NCBI GenBank assembly: GCA_946886855.1
Contig: CAMPJJ010000039.1
Coordinates: 1 to 44,860, forward strand
Length of the DNA stretch: 44,860 nt
DNA from: an uncultured Roseateles sp.
GTDB taxonomy: Bacteria > Pseudomonadota > Gammaproteobacteria > Burkholderiales > Burkholderiaceae
Direction of reading: 5' to 3'
Shown here in pieces: positions 1 to 8,876 of this stretch (position 1 is the stretch's first letter; each line of letters opens with the position of its first letter). The position numbers and the translations under genes were made by a program. A model generated the notes under the pieces. It was not told where the DNA came from, searched no databases, and saw only the letters and a program-made list of their open reading frames with translations.

Positions 1-55
1 CTGCAACCCGCCGTCTTCTAGGAATTACTGTCTCGGAAATGCCGAGCAGGTCACT

Positions 56-274
56 ATGAACATACGAACCTGTGCACTGGCACTAGCTCTAGGGCTTGCC
101 GCGACACTGGCGGCGGCCAACTGCAAAGATATCGCTAAGGGTTGTCATGACAACCTTTTGCGCGATTTGGCGGCCTGCGACCGGAACTATTCCGGTGAGC
201 AGCACAGCGCGTGTACTAAGAGAGCTAATAAGCAATGGGAATATTGCAACAAGGCTGGCGGGGGCTGTCCTTAG
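56..274 (+). CDS. Small secreted cysteine-rich protein, unknown function
   Basis: 72-aa protein. Residues 1-21 look like a Sec signal peptide: a short Met-Asn-Ile-Arg head, a Leu/Ala core, and Ala-Ala-Ala before the likely cut ahead of Asn22. The mature part is about 51 residues and holds six cysteines (23, 30, 41, 53, 64, 71), which suggests up to three disulfides in the periplasm. A weak AGG-type ribosome site lies just upstream of the ATG. I recognise no family; the Cys spacing and Lys/Arg content only suggest a compact, basic exported protein. Coding potential is modest given the length, but signal peptide and even Cys pattern together make it credible. Confidence 0.55.
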   Translation: MNIRTCALALALGLAATLAAANCKDIAKGCHDNLLRDLAACDRNYSGEQHSACTKRANKQWEYCNKAGGGCP

Positions 275-596
275 ACTGCAACCTTGACTGCCGCCGGCTC
301 TACCGCGCGACCAAGTAGTCGGACGACTGCAGTGGGCACATTGCTGACGCCCACGACGCGCGGGTCAGTGGCCTCTACGGGGCGTGATGCGCCTGTCGCA
401 ACGGGCGAGAACAGTCGTTCGTGCCTGCACGAGTACTCGAGCCGCGTCGAGCGACCGGTTCCGGGAGTGAAGCAGCCGCTGAGAGCCAGCGACCACCAAT
501 GACCGGTCGGCTTGGGCGCTGTCGTTGAACCACTGGCCCGCGAATGACTCAGACCAGCCTGACGCGGACTTTCACGAACGCCTCAGCGCTCGTCCG
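275..596. other. Gap without a recognisable gene
   Basis: About 320 bp between the small Cys-rich gene and the 3' end of the leftward membrane-protein gene. Short open frames exist on both strands but are Arg/Pro/Ser-rich GC artefacts without ribosome sites. I see no terminator with a T-run, no tRNA and no repeat family here. Confidence 0.5.
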
Positions 597-1178
597 CTAC
601 GGATCCATCGGCTCATACCCCACGACGCTCATCCCGAGCGTGCCTCGATAGCCCATGTCCGTGAGTCCGGTGATCTTCGCCACAGCTGTTCGAACTGCCG
701 CTGCCTCTTCCGTTTCAGCGGGTATCGGCGCGTGCCAGAAGGACTTGGTCCTGTAGCCGCCGCTGCCGTTCAGCAACACCAGCGAGCGCAGACCGGTCGT
801 GACCAGGGACACCCGGCACACCAGCGAGCGACCGACACTGGCCGAATGCGACTCGACGGCGGCAAAGTCTGACAGCGCATACCCGCGCTGTTTCGCGGGG
901 AGCCCGAACCAAGGCAGGCGTTCGATCAGCACCAGATCGCGCGCCCGATCGATGGTCGTGACGGAGATGCGCGCATCGATGAACTCCAGCGCTGCGCCCA
1001 TCAGTGCCAGCGAGGGAAACAGCAGGAACCCGAGCGCCCGCCAACTGACGTCGTAGAAGGAGAACTTCCAGTACATCCAGCTCAACGCTGTCGCGAAAGC
1101 GAACATCCATAGCCACATCGTCCTCGGTGTGGGCCGGATGACGACGGTGGTGTCGCTGCCTTCGAGGGCGCGGGGCAT
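597..1178 (-). CDS. Hypothetical inner-membrane protein, two TM segments
   Basis: 193-aa protein. Two hydrophobic segments near residues 20-38 and 46-66 form a hairpin in the inner membrane. The remaining 125 or so residues are soluble, with alternating strands (for example around residues 70-150) resembling a membrane-anchored PH-like beta domain. That layout is common in proteins of unknown function in Burkholderiales; the comparison is from pattern only. The gene lies 44 bp downstream of upp on the same strand and may be co-transcribed with it. No catalytic motif is visible. Confidence 0.6.
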   Translation of the reverse strand: MPRALEGSDTTVVIRPTPRTMWLWMFAFATALSWMYWKFSFYDVSWRALGFLLFPSLALMGAALEFIDARISVTTIDRARDLVLIERLPWFGLPAKQRGYALSDFAAVESHSASVGRSLVCRVSLVTTGLRSLVLLNGSGGYRTKSFWHAPIPAETEEAAAVRTAVAKITGLTDMGYRGTLGMSVVGYEPMDP

Positions 1179-1222
1179 GGTCGTGGCGGGACGCCCCGCC
1201 GCTCATCCGATGAGCCGGTACC

Positions 1223-1855
1223 TCAAACGTCCTTCGTCCCGAAGATCTTGTCCCCGGCGTCGCCCAGACCCGGGATGATGTAGCCGTTCTCGTTGAGGTG
1301 CGAGTCGATCGCCGCGGTCCAGCAGCGGATGTCCGGATGCGCCTTGTTCAGCGCCGCCACGCCTTCCGGCGCCGCCACCAGCACCAGCGCGCGGATGTCC
1401 TTGCAGCCGCGCTGCTTGAGCAGGTCGACCGTCGCGATCATCGAGCCCGCCGTCGCCAGCATTGGATCCACGATCAGCGCGGTGCGCTCGTCCAGCTTGC
1501 CGACGAACTTCTCGAAGTAGTTCACCGGCTGCAGCGTCTCGTGATCCCGCGCCAGCCCGACCACGCTCACCTTGGCGTTGGGCATCATGTCCAGCACGCC
1601 GTCCAGCATGCCCAGGCCCGCACGCAGGATAGGCACCACCGTGACCTTGCGACCGGCGATCTGGTCGATCTCGACCTGACCGCACCAGCCCTCGATCGTC
1701 GTCTTCTCCAGCGGGAAGTCCGCCGTCGCCTCGTAGGCCAGCAGCCGCGCGACCTCGCCGGTCAGCTCGCGGAACTTCTTGGTGGACATGTCGCCCTCCC
1801 GCATCAGGCCGATCTTGTGCTTGACGAGGGGATGCTTGACTTCGATGACTGGCAT
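1223..1855 (-). CDS. upp: Uracil phosphoribosyltransferase
   Basis: 210 aa, the normal family length. Converts uracil plus PRPP to UMP in pyrimidine salvage, in the cytoplasm. The N-terminus (residues 1-30) has the typical [12 protein letters not shown] block. The PRPP-binding loop reads DPMLATAGS at residues 130-138, where many homologues have DPMLATGGS. The uracil-binding C-terminus contains [12 protein letters not shown]. The ATG at 1855 gives the canonical start. rlmB is the next gene upstream on the same strand, about 80 bp away. Confidence 0.97.
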   Translation of the reverse strand: MPVIEVKHPLVKHKIGLMREGDMSTKKFRELTGEVARLLAYEATADFPLEKTTIEGWCGQVEIDQIAGRKVTVVPILRAGLGMLDGVLDMMPNAKVSVVGLARDHETLQPVNYFEKFVGKLDERTALIVDPMLATAGSMIATVDLLKQRGCKDIRALVLVAAPEGVAALNKAHPDIRCWTAAIDSHLNENGYIIPGLGDAGDKIFGTKDV

Positions 1856-1935
1856 GGCGCTACCGGATGGGAATGCGGAGTTCGAAACGGCGCCTCATGG
1901 GCGCCGGAATGGTCGCGATTATCTCGCGTCGGTGT

Positions 1936-2700
1936 TCAAGCCTTCTCGGCCTTCTTCTGACGCTGGCGCAGCGCCTCGTACAGGCACACGCCGGCCGCGA
2001 CCGAAACGTTCAGGCTCTCCACCGCGCCCTGCATCGGGATGCGCACCAGCTCGTCGCAGGTCTTAGCCGTCAGCTGGCGCATGCCGTCGCCTTCAGCGCC
2101 CAGCACCAGCGCCACCGGTCCCGTCAGGTCCAGGTCGTACAAGGTCTTCTCCGCCTGGTCCGAGGTGCCGATCACCCAGATGTCGCGCTCCTTGAGCTCG
2201 TTGAGCGACCGCGCCAGGTTGGTCACCATCAGGTAGGGCACGGTCTCCGCCGCGCCGCTGGCCACCTTGGCCACCGTGGCGTTGAGCCCCACCGCATGGT
2301 CCTTGGGCGCGACCACCGCATGGGCGCCGGCCCCGTCGGCCACGCGCAGGCAGGCGCCGAGGTTGTGCGGATCGGTGACGCCGTCCAGCACCAGTACCAG
2401 CGGCGGACCTTCGACCTGCTCCATCACCTCGTCCAGCGAATGCGACTGCGCCACCGCCTTCACCCGCGCCACCACCCCCTGGTGGCGATGCGTGCCGCAC
2501 AGCGCCTTGAGGCGGTCATCGTCGCTCTCGACGAGCTTCGCGCCCGCTGCCTCGGCCTTCTCGAGGAAGCCCCGCATGCGCTGGTCCTTGCGGGTGGCGT
2601 CGAACAGGATCTCCTGCACCGAGGCCGGCGCGGTCTTCAGGCGGACGGTGACGGCGTGGAAGCCGAACAGGATCTGGGTCTTGGAGGGGGAGGAGCTCAT
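1936..2700 (-). CDS. rlmB: 23S rRNA (guanosine-2'-O-)-methyltransferase RlmB
   Basis: About 254-aa SPOUT-class methyltransferase that 2'-O-methylates G2251 of 23S rRNA using SAM. The N-terminal RNA-binding domain begins with the family signature ILFGFHAV. All three SpoU motifs are present: [18 protein letters not shown] and the C-terminal [15 protein letters not shown] that forms the trefoil-knot cofactor site. I place the start at the ATG at 2700 (Met-Ser-Ser-Ser-Pro) rather than one three codons earlier; neither has a strong ribosome site. Most often the last enzyme gene beside vacB/rnr; rnr is not seen here. Confidence 0.95.
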   Translation of the reverse strand: MSSSPSKTQILFGFHAVTVRLKTAPASVQEILFDATRKDQRMRGFLEKAEAAGAKLVESDDDRLKALCGTHRHQGVVARVKAVAQSHSLDEVMEQVEGPPLVLVLDGVTDPHNLGACLRVADGAGAHAVVAPKDHAVGLNATVAKVASGAAETVPYLMVTNLARSLNELKERDIWVIGTSDQAEKTLYDLDLTGPVALVLGAEGDGMRQLTAKTCDELVRIPMQGAVESLNVSVAAGVCLYEALRQRQKKAEKA

Positions 2701-2770
2701 GGGGCGCAATTGTCGCGCACCCGTGACGGCCGGCCGGTCAAGGTGGACGCATCCCTGGCGTCCCGCCCCG

Positions 2771-3556
2771 TCACAGGATGCCGACGTGCCGCGCGGCCAT
2801 CAACGCGCCGATCATCACCGGCTGGTGGACCATGTAGTACGACAGCGACCACCGGCCCATCACCGACAGCGGGCGGGCAGCCGGCAGCAGCGGGCGTTGC
2901 ATCCACTGCCGCACCGCCTCGACGCGCATCAGCGCGCAGCCCCACAGCATCGGTCCGAGCCACGGCAGGATCGGGACGTAGTCCTCGGTCAGCGGCTTGC
3001 GCGTGACCAGGCCGACCCAGTTCGTGGTGCGTGTGTCGAAGAAGGGATCCGAGATGAAGAACGGCAGCGCGAGCGCGACGGCGCCCAGCACCCACAGCGC
3101 GGCCGTCGGCAGTCTGGAGAAGCCGAAGCGCACCAGGATCAGCATCAGCGCCATGCCGTGCAGCACGCCGAAACTGATGAAGGACCGCGGGAACATCCAC
3201 CACGAGCCGATCGACACCAGCAGCGCGCAGGCCATGACCTGACCCCAGCGGCGCCAGAAACGGTCCGCCGTCTGGCCTTGCGCCAGCGCCACCGCCTGGC
3301 CCATGCCGGCGCACAGCAGGAACAGGCTGACGATGCCGCTGCGCTGCCAGGTCCAGAACGGGTCGCGATAGAAGTCCTGCACCACGACCTTGAAGAAGCT
3401 CAGGTCGAAGCAGAAGTGGAAGACGGTCATCCACACCATCGCCAGCCCCCGCAGCGCATCGAGCCGGTCGAAACGCGGGGTCGTCGGGAAGTCGCGCGAC
3501 GCGGCGTCGATGCCGGGGTCAGGCGTTGCGATCGGAAAGCGGGCCGGCGGATTCAT
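2771..3556 (-). CDS. DUF1624 / heparan-alpha-glucosaminide acetyltransferase-like membrane protein
   Basis: 261-aa polytopic membrane protein with about seven hydrophobic stretches. It opens with the family hallmark [18 protein letters not shown] at residues 29-46, including the conserved membrane-embedded His, followed by a [15 protein letters not shown] segment. This is the DUF1624 (HGSNAT-like catalytic) family, related to the YeiB/acyltransferase-3 group and thought to move acyl groups across or within the membrane. The substrate is unknown. It starts at 3556 and diverges from the lipoprotein-hydrolase pair, the 195-bp gap presumably holding both promoters. Confidence 0.85.
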   Translation of the reverse strand: MNPPARFPIATPDPGIDAASRDFPTTPRFDRLDALRGLAMVWMTVFHFCFDLSFFKVVVQDFYRDPFWTWQRSGIVSLFLLCAGMGQAVALAQGQTADRFWRRWGQVMACALLVSIGSWWMFPRSFISFGVLHGMALMLILVRFGFSRLPTAALWVLGAVALALPFFISDPFFDTRTTNWVGLVTRKPLTEDYVPILPWLGPMLWGCALMRVEAVRQWMQRPLLPAARPLSVMGRWSLSYYMVHQPVMIGALMAARHVGIL

Positions 3557-3751
3557 CGGGAAAGCAGTCTACAGAAGCCGCCGGCCGGCTCGATGACGCC
3601 GGTCCGGCCATCGACCGCCACTACCCCCGCATTTGAGTGGGGCACCCCCTTCGACAGGCTGGTCCGCCCCCTTCGCCCTACCCGTCTGCCGCATTGAGCC
3701 GAGGGATCGGGCCATCGACGATGCCTTCCCCGACTCTCCCCGCCTTCTTCC

Positions 3752-5410
3752 ATGCACCGCCTCTTTCGCTCGATGCCCTCCGTGCTCTGCCTGTCCGCGC
3801 TGGTCGCCGCCTGCGGCGGCGGGTCGAAGCCGCCGGATCCCGCCCCGTCGAGCACCCTCATTCCCATCCCGGATCCGGCCATCGCCTGCAAGGTCCTGCG
3901 CGTCACGCCGGGCGATGCGATCCAGCCGACCTTCGTCGATCCGCTGATGACCATCGTCTACACCGCGCCGACCGCCGGCGCCTGCGGCGATCTCGCGCTC
4001 CTGGCCCCGGGACAGGCGACGGTCGACGCGCGCGTCATCGCCAGCAGCGAGTGGCCGAATCCGCAGGGCGGCTACGTCGGCACGCGCACGATCGAGCCCG
4101 TCGCCGCGCTCGACCCCGGTGCCGTCTACCGGCTGCGCTGGAACGACAAGATCGTCGCCACCTTCGAGACAGGCAGCGAACGTCGCGGCGCGGTCGTCGC
4201 GGTCATCGACCAGGCGCTGCGTCTGCCGTCGCTGCCCCACGACGCGCATGTCGGCAAGGAGGACATCGACGGTGTCCTCGAAGCATTCGTCGAGAGCCTG
4301 GCCAAGGGCAACGACATCAAGAAGTTGCTGTTCGAGGCGGCGCTGCGGGCGGAGCTGCCGCACGTCGCCCGTCCTAACGCCCGTTACGGCGCCCACGTCA
4401 GCAAGATCACCTACCGCAGCGCCGACGCGCGCGGCATGCCGGTGACGCTGAGCGCCCTGCTGATCGCGCCCGAACAGACGCCTGGCGGCGCGCAGCTCGA
4501 TTTCAACGGCCTGCCGGTCGTCATCGGCCAACGCGGCGCCACGGGCAGCGAGTCGGGGGCGCCTTCCTCCGGGGCCACGACGATGGCGATCCCCGGCCTG
4601 ATCGCCGCGGGCAAGGGCCACCTGTTCCTGGCGCCGGACCTGATCGGGGTTGGCGACACCGGCACGCTGCCGCAGGCCTACCTCGTGGCCGCCGACACCG
4701 CCGGCCAGACGCAGGACCTGCTGCGCGCGGCCCGCGCCCATGTCCAGCAGCGGCATCAGGCGCGCCTGGGCACGGACCTGCGCCTGTTCGGCGGCTCCCA
4801 AGGGGCGTATTCGACGATCGCCTCGCTGCCTCACCTGGCCCGCGAGGGCACGGTGCGCACCGTCTCCGCCGCGCAGGGTCCGTATGACGTCTACCGCACC
4901 TTCCATGGCGCGCTGCTGGCCGCTGGCGGCGCCGCGCGGGACGCCTATGCGATGCACGAGAACCTGGACTTCCTGCCCAGCCACGTCCGCGACGTCATGA
5001 CCAGTTTCCAGGCCTATGGGAACTACCCCTTCGATCCGCAGCGGGTCTTCGACACCGACGGGAAACTGCTGCCGTCCTTCCTGGCCGACTACAAGGACGG
5101 CCACACCCGGGACTTCGTCCGTCAACTCGGCGCAAACAACCTGGTCGCCGGGTCGCAGGTCTACGACCTGCCGCAGGCCCAGGTGCAGCTGTACCACTTC
5201 AGCACCGACGCACTGGTGCCGGCGCAGAACACCGAGGACCTGCTGGTGGCGCTGAGCGGCCAGCCGCATCGGTTCGCGGGTGTCCAGCGCGGCAACTGCC
5301 ATGAGAACTCGGAGCTGGTGAAGCTCATCGTCCGGTACAGCAAGAGCAAGCTCACGACCCACACGCTGTGCGTCGCCTTCCAGATCGACGACTTCGTCGG
5401 TGGGCTCTGA
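3752..5410 (+). CDS. Alpha/beta-hydrolase-fold lipoprotein, paralogue 1
   Basis: 552 aa. Signal peptide ends in a lipobox (LVAAC at about residue 20), so the mature protein is probably lipid-anchored. Residues 30-150 form a beta-rich N-terminal domain. The hydrolase core carries the nucleophile elbow GGSQG with Ser349, a plausible acid at Asp486 (STDALVP), and two C-terminal His candidates, His517 (NCHEN) and His537 (THTLC). The arrangement resembles secreted lipase/esterase families; substrate unknown. The downstream gene at 5417 is a paralogue starting 6 bp after this stop, so the two form an operon. Activity is inferred from motifs only. Confidence 0.8.
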   Translation: MHRLFRSMPSVLCLSALVAACGGGSKPPDPAPSSTLIPIPDPAIACKVLRVTPGDAIQPTFVDPLMTIVYTAPTAGACGDLALLAPGQATVDARVIASSEWPNPQGGYVGTRTIEPVAALDPGAVYRLRWNDKIVATFETGSERRGAVVAVIDQALRLPSLPHDAHVGKEDIDGVLEAFVESLAKGNDIKKLLFEAALRAELPHVARPNARYGAHVSKITYRSADARGMPVTLSALLIAPEQTPGGAQLDFNGLPVVIGQRGATGSESGAPSSGATTMAIPGLIAAGKGHLFLAPDLIGVGDTGTLPQAYLVAADTAGQTQDLLRAARAHVQQRHQARLGTDLRLFGGSQGAYSTIASLPHLAREGTVRTVSAAQGPYDVYRTFHGALLAAGGAARDAYAMHENLDFLPSHVRDVMTSFQAYGNYPFDPQRVFDTDGKLLPSFLADYKDGHTRDFVRQLGANNLVAGSQVYDLPQAQVQLYHFSTDALVPAQNTEDLLVALSGQPHRFAGVQRGNCHENSELVKLIVRYSKSKLTTHTLCVAFQIDDFVGGL

Positions 5411-5416
5411 ACAGCC

Positions 5417-7066
5417 ATGCGGCGACTGCCCTTGATCGCTGTCCTGGCCCTGCCCCTGGTGTTGGCCGCCTGCGCCGGCCAGCAGAGCAGGAAGGACATC
5501 CCCAGGATCTCCGACGTCTCCAACATCTCCGACTGCCAAGTCCTCAAGATCACGCCGGAGCGTCAGACCCGGAGCGCCGTCGTCAACCCGCTGATCTCCG
5601 TGGTCTACACCACGCCGGTCCCTGGCGGGTGCGACCGCCTGGTACTGAAGGACGATGCGGGCGCGGTGGTCCCGACCCGCACCGTGAGCGCCGCCGTGCA
5701 GGCCAAGCCCGGAGGCGGACTCGTCGGCTCGATCACGATCGAGCCGCTGGCGGACCTCCGGCCGTCGACCGCCTACGGGGCCTTCCTCGATGGCCGGTCC
5801 GCGTCGACCTTCGCCACCGGCATGGAACGGCGCGGTCACCTGCTGAAGGCGGACGACGTGACGGTGAACTTCCCGTCGCTGCCCTCCGCCTCCCGCATCC
5901 CCAGGGACCGCATCAACGCATTGGCGGACGCCTTCATCGCGGCGCAACTGAAGGCTCACGATATCCCGGGAGCGGTCGAGCCCGTGCTCAGGCCCCTGCT
6001 GCGCGCCGAACTGCCGCGGATCGCCCATCCCGACGCGCGGTACGACGCGCAGGTGAAACGCGTCGTCTACCGCAGCACCGACGCCGCCGGCGCGCCGGTG
6101 TCGCTCAGCGGCCTGCTGGTGTTTCCCGTCGCCGCTGCCGACGGTCCCGCCATCGACCTCGCCGGACTGCCGCTGGTGCTGGGCCAGCACCCGACCGTCG
6201 TCGACGGCGCGCCCGCCCCGTCGTCCGGTGCCGACCTCATGCTGTTGCCGGGCCTGTGGGCCGCAGGCAAGGGGCACGTCTACTTCGTGCCCGACCTGAT
6301 CGGCCTCGGCGCTTCAGCCGCGCTGCCGCAGGCCTTCGTGATCGGCAAGGACACCTCGGCCCACACGGAGGACATGCTCACGGCGGTGCGCGAGTACTTC
6401 CTGCAAGTCCACCGCGCCCCGCTGGGGCAAGACCTGCGCGTGATCGGCCTGTCGCAGGGTGCCTTCTCGGCGATGGCCGCGCTGCCGGCCTTGTCGCGGC
6501 TGAGCACGGTGCGCGCGGTCTACGGCGCGGCGGGGCCGTACGACATCCATCGCACGCTCGACGGCGCGCTCCGCGCGGCGGCCGGGCGACAGCGCGACGC
6601 CTATGCCACGGATGCCAACCTGGCCCGTCTGCCGGACTACCTGCGCCCGACGCTGGACGCGCTGGTCGCCTACCAGGGCTTCAGTTACGACCGGAAGGCC
6701 GTATTCGACGACCAGGGCGCGCCCCTGCCGTCTTTCCTGGCCGACTACGTGAATGGCAAGTACGACCTGCTGGCTACGCACCTGACCGTGAACAGCTTGC
6801 CGGAAGCATCGCTGAGGTACGACGTGCCGATGGCGAAGGTGGCGCTCTACCGCTACAGCAAGGACACGCTGCTGGCCTCGCGCAATACGGACGACATGCT
6901 GGCCCTGCTCCAGGGTCAGCGGCCCCGCGTGGCCAGTGCGATGCTCGGCGATTGCCGCGAGGAGTCATTGGTCGTGCGGGAGATCCTCAAGCACGCCCGC
7001 AGCGTGTCCACGCCGCACCTCCTCTGTTTCCCGTTCGCGGTGGACGACTTCCTCGGCGAGTTGTGA
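5417..7066 (+). CDS. Alpha/beta-hydrolase-fold lipoprotein, paralogue 2
   Basis: 549 aa, aligning along its whole length with the gene just upstream, so this is a tandem duplication that has diverged. Lipobox LAAC near residue 19. The nucleophile elbow GLSQG is kept with Ser346, as is the acid at Asp483. The position matching His517 of paralogue 1 is Arg514 (GDCREE), whereas the later His534 (TPHLLC) is conserved. If the upstream His is the catalytic one, this copy is inactive or works differently; if the later His is used, both are active. The sequence alone cannot settle this. No terminator with a T-run follows. Confidence 0.8.
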   Translation: MRRLPLIAVLALPLVLAACAGQQSRKDIPRISDVSNISDCQVLKITPERQTRSAVVNPLISVVYTTPVPGGCDRLVLKDDAGAVVPTRTVSAAVQAKPGGGLVGSITIEPLADLRPSTAYGAFLDGRSASTFATGMERRGHLLKADDVTVNFPSLPSASRIPRDRINALADAFIAAQLKAHDIPGAVEPVLRPLLRAELPRIAHPDARYDAQVKRVVYRSTDAAGAPVSLSGLLVFPVAAADGPAIDLAGLPLVLGQHPTVVDGAPAPSSGADLMLLPGLWAAGKGHVYFVPDLIGLGASAALPQAFVIGKDTSAHTEDMLTAVREYFLQVHRAPLGQDLRVIGLSQGAFSAMAALPALSRLSTVRAVYGAAGPYDIHRTLDGALRAAAGRQRDAYATDANLARLPDYLRPTLDALVAYQGFSYDRKAVFDDQGAPLPSFLADYVNGKYDLLATHLTVNSLPEASLRYDVPMAKVALYRYSKDTLLASRNTDDMLALLQGQRPRVASAMLGDCREESLVVREILKHARSVSTPHLLCFPFAVDDFLGEL

Positions 7067-7420
7067 GCGACCTGGCGCACGCCGCGGCGCGGCTCGCCTG
7101 CGCTATCCGATCGGCTGAGCGATGGACTCGTCGAACTCAGAACGTGGATCTCGGACGCGCTGCACTCTGGAAGTGCCTCTCCAGCAACATTCGATCAAAT
7201 GGCGACACGGACGTGTGCATGACGTCCGATCTCAAAGTGCACGCGGCATCAGCGACGTGGGCCCGCGGCGTCGAGTGCACGACGCCTGCGCGGACGGACG
7301 GGCTCAGCGGGTTGTCGCGGTTGCGCACTGGGGCGATGCCGAGTCTGAACAGCCATGTAGGCGGCGCGGCTGACGTTGCCCATCTCAAGAAGATCACGCC
7401 AGCTGCGAAGAATCATCCGA
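7067..7420. other. Gap with degenerate coding remnants
   Basis: About 350 bp between the second lipoprotein gene and the 3' end of the toxin gene. On the minus strand two related short frames are visible, one reading SPFDRMLLERHF (from about 7215) and one TPFDRMILRS (from 7446); they look like copies of one decayed segment. The first ends in RPRSTF, the same ending as the membrane protein encoded at 8877-9263. A 7-bp hairpin lies at 7267-7286. I see no HTH antitoxin and no intact gene. Confidence 0.4.
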
Positions 7421-7813
7421 TCAAAAGGGGTTAGCGACTTGTGCAAGACAGTTCACCTCAAACAACTTTCCTGATTGAACGTGCTCGTCGCATTGCTCGG
7501 AGCTGAACGACAGAAACTCCTTCGCGACGCCACGGCATTCGAGCGCTTTGTCAGGGCCAATGCTGTCCCTGTCGCTCTTGGCGAAACCGTAAATGAAGAA
7601 CCAATTCCCAGAACGGCGAGTTGCCACGATCGTCCGAAATCCGCCACGCTTTCCTTGACCAAATCGGGCAATGCGTTTCTTCACCAAGCCGCCACCGAGG
7701 TCTGCGTCAATCAGACCTCGCGCCATCTCGTGCACTGCATCGCAGAGATCGCGATCCACAAGACCATGCCGCGCCATCCAACGTCGAAACCAATTCATTG
7801 CATACACCGCCAC
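7421..7813 (-). CDS. HigB/RelE-family toxin (PF06296-type), apparently without antitoxin
   Basis: 130-aa protein with the RelE/HigB-like (DUF1044) signature from end to end: a WFRRW start, DRDLCDAVHEMARGLIDADLG, then the basic GLVKKRIARFGQGKRGG block, and WFFIYGFAKSDR. Members are mRNA interferases paired with an XRE-type antitoxin encoded directly downstream. I choose the GTG at 7813 because GGAGGT (7818-7823) sits 4 bp upstream; the ATG at 7798 lacks a ribosome site. Downstream on the same strand, where the antitoxin should lie, only short degenerate frames are found. So either the toxin is decayed or controlled otherwise, or the antitoxin was lost. Confidence 0.85.
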   Translation of the reverse strand: MAVYAMNWFRRWMARHGLVDRDLCDAVHEMARGLIDADLGGGLVKKRIARFGQGKRGGFRTIVATRRSGNWFFIYGFAKSDRDSIGPDKALECRGVAKEFLSFSSEQCDEHVQSGKLFEVNCLAQVANPF

Positions 7814-7903
7814 ATCGACCTCCGCGCATCACTGCGATGAAGGTCAGTGCCAGGTCCTGCGTGCGAACGATTCGCTCTGAAGGCGGCCTACTGATGGGGG
7901 TGA

Positions 7904-7971
7904 CGAGGCGCGTACGTCGAACGCGCTGGGCGCCTCGACTGGTTCCAGTCCGCGCACCTACTGGAACCAGT
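7904..7971. repeat. Two adjacent inverted repeats
   Basis: First hairpin: CGAGGCGC (7904-7911) and GCGCCTCG (7930-7937), 8 bp with an 18-nt loop. It is followed without a gap by ACTGGTTCCAGT (7938-7949) and ACTGGAACCAGT (7960-7971), a perfect 12-bp stem with a 10-nt loop. No T-run follows, so a simple intrinsic terminator is unlikely. It lies in the 439-bp gap between the toxin start and the gene at 8253. Confidence 0.7.
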
Positions 7972-8046
7972 AGTGTTTGGCTCGGCGAGTACTGATTTAG
8001 CGGATCGCGCTTTTTCTGGCAGAGACAGAGACTAGTCCCAGGTGCT

Positions 8047-8176
8047 CGAAAACACCTTGCATGAGACGGGCGGCCGCTCCGATAAGCGGCCAACTCATTC
8101 CTTCTCGGGCTCGATTCCGAGGGCGAGATGGGTCGTTCCGTGAGGGCGGCCGCACGTGTCTCATGCCGTGTTTTCG
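8047..8176. repeat. 130-bp imperfect inverted repeat with 31-bp arms
   Basis: Left arm 8047-8077 and right arm 8146-8176. Shared blocks pair in order: CGAAAACAC with GTGTTTTCG, GCATGAGAC with GTCTCATGC, and GCGGCCGC with itself, so 26 of 31 positions pair. The 68-bp interior has smaller stems (for example GGCCGCT 8072-8078 with AGCGGCC 8085-8091). It could be a cruciform, a structured leader of the gene at 8253, or a small non-autonomous mobile element. No target-site duplication is evident to me. Confidence 0.6.
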
Positions 8177-8252
8177 ACATCTCGCCCACCCCGATGGCAC
8201 ATGGACATGAGCCATCCCGGTGGATCCCTCTGCCCTCCGAAAGGAAGATGTC

Positions 8253-8780
8253 ATGTCTGTTGAAGTGACTCATGAGCAAATCGCGACCACGGGCCATCTG
8301 CTGTCCCGCGAGATCGCCTGGCGCGCCGTTGAAAAGGCGTGCGAGCTGCCGCCGTCGGATCCTCCGGGCGACGGTATCCGCGTCGCGCCGTTCTGGCCCG
8401 CGCGCACGCCGATCCTTGATCGCCGCCCGCTGGAGAACGAGTTCGACGTGATCCTCGAACTCATCTCAGACCACGCGTCGGTCGATGGCACGCACGAAGT
8501 GCAACGACCCGACCGAGTCGGCGCCCGCTGCTTCCTCGCGAACCGCCGCATGACGACGCGCTCCGCGCTGATCAGCCTGCGCGAGCGTCTGATCCAGATG
8601 TCGGCGCTCAACAAGGCGACGCAGGTTCCGCTTGGTGCTGCCAACTCCGAGGCCGGTCACCTCAACGCGATGACCGCGGACATGGTCCACGAGATGTCGA
8701 CGCTGTTGACGGTCCTGGAAGTGGCCATCCATGAGGAGCACTTCTTCCAGATCCTCACCATGGAAGGACCCGAACACTGA
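8253..8780 (+). CDS. Hypothetical protein, 175 aa
   Basis: Start ATG at 8253 is supported by AAGGAAG at 8241-8247, 5 bp upstream; an earlier in-frame ATG at 8220 lacks one. The product is soluble, acidic, mostly helical towards its C-terminus (roughly residues 105-170), with no signal peptide and no Cys motif beyond isolated residues. I recognise no family. The gene stands alone, bracketed by strongly structured non-coding DNA on both sides (8047-8176 and 8790-8849), which together with the toxin gene next door makes this patch look like an acquired accessory segment. Confidence 0.65.
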   Translation: MSVEVTHEQIATTGHLLSREIAWRAVEKACELPPSDPPGDGIRVAPFWPARTPILDRRPLENEFDVILELISDHASVDGTHEVQRPDRVGARCFLANRRMTTRSALISLRERLIQMSALNKATQVPLGAANSEAGHLNAMTADMVHEMSTLLTVLEVAIHEEHFFQILTMEGPEH

Positions 8781-8789
8781 GAGCGAATC

Positions 8790-8849
8790 CCGGCCGCCGC
8801 TCGACCGCGTTTGAGATCGCAGATTGCGATCTCAAACATCGGCGGCCGG
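8790..8849. terminator. Nested two-stem hairpin after the 175-aa gene
   Basis: Outer stem CCGGCCGCCG (8790-8799) with CGGCGGCCGG (8840-8849). Inside it, a perfect 13-bp stem GTTTGAGATCGCA (8809-8821) with TGCGATCTCAAAC (8825-8837) and a 3-nt loop. It begins 9 bp after the stop at 8780 and lies just beyond the 3' end of the convergent gene ending at 8877, so a bidirectional terminator is the simplest reading, although no T-run is present. Confidence 0.55.
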
Positions 8850-8876
8850 TATCGACTGCACGGTGACCGTTAGGAC

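Noticed and set aside
284..502. 72-codon plus-strand frame after the Cys-rich gene
   Set aside because: Thr/Arg/Ser-rich, no ribosome site, no similarity.
3569..6277. Very long open frame on the minus strand opposite the lipoprotein genes
   Set aside because: Arg/Gly/Asp-rich composition without motifs; it is the GC-driven antisense shadow of two genes with signal peptides and catalytic motifs.
7707..8297. 196-codon minus-strand frame over the structured gap
   Set aside because: It crosses the toxin gene in another frame and the large inverted repeat, and lacks motifs and ribosome site.
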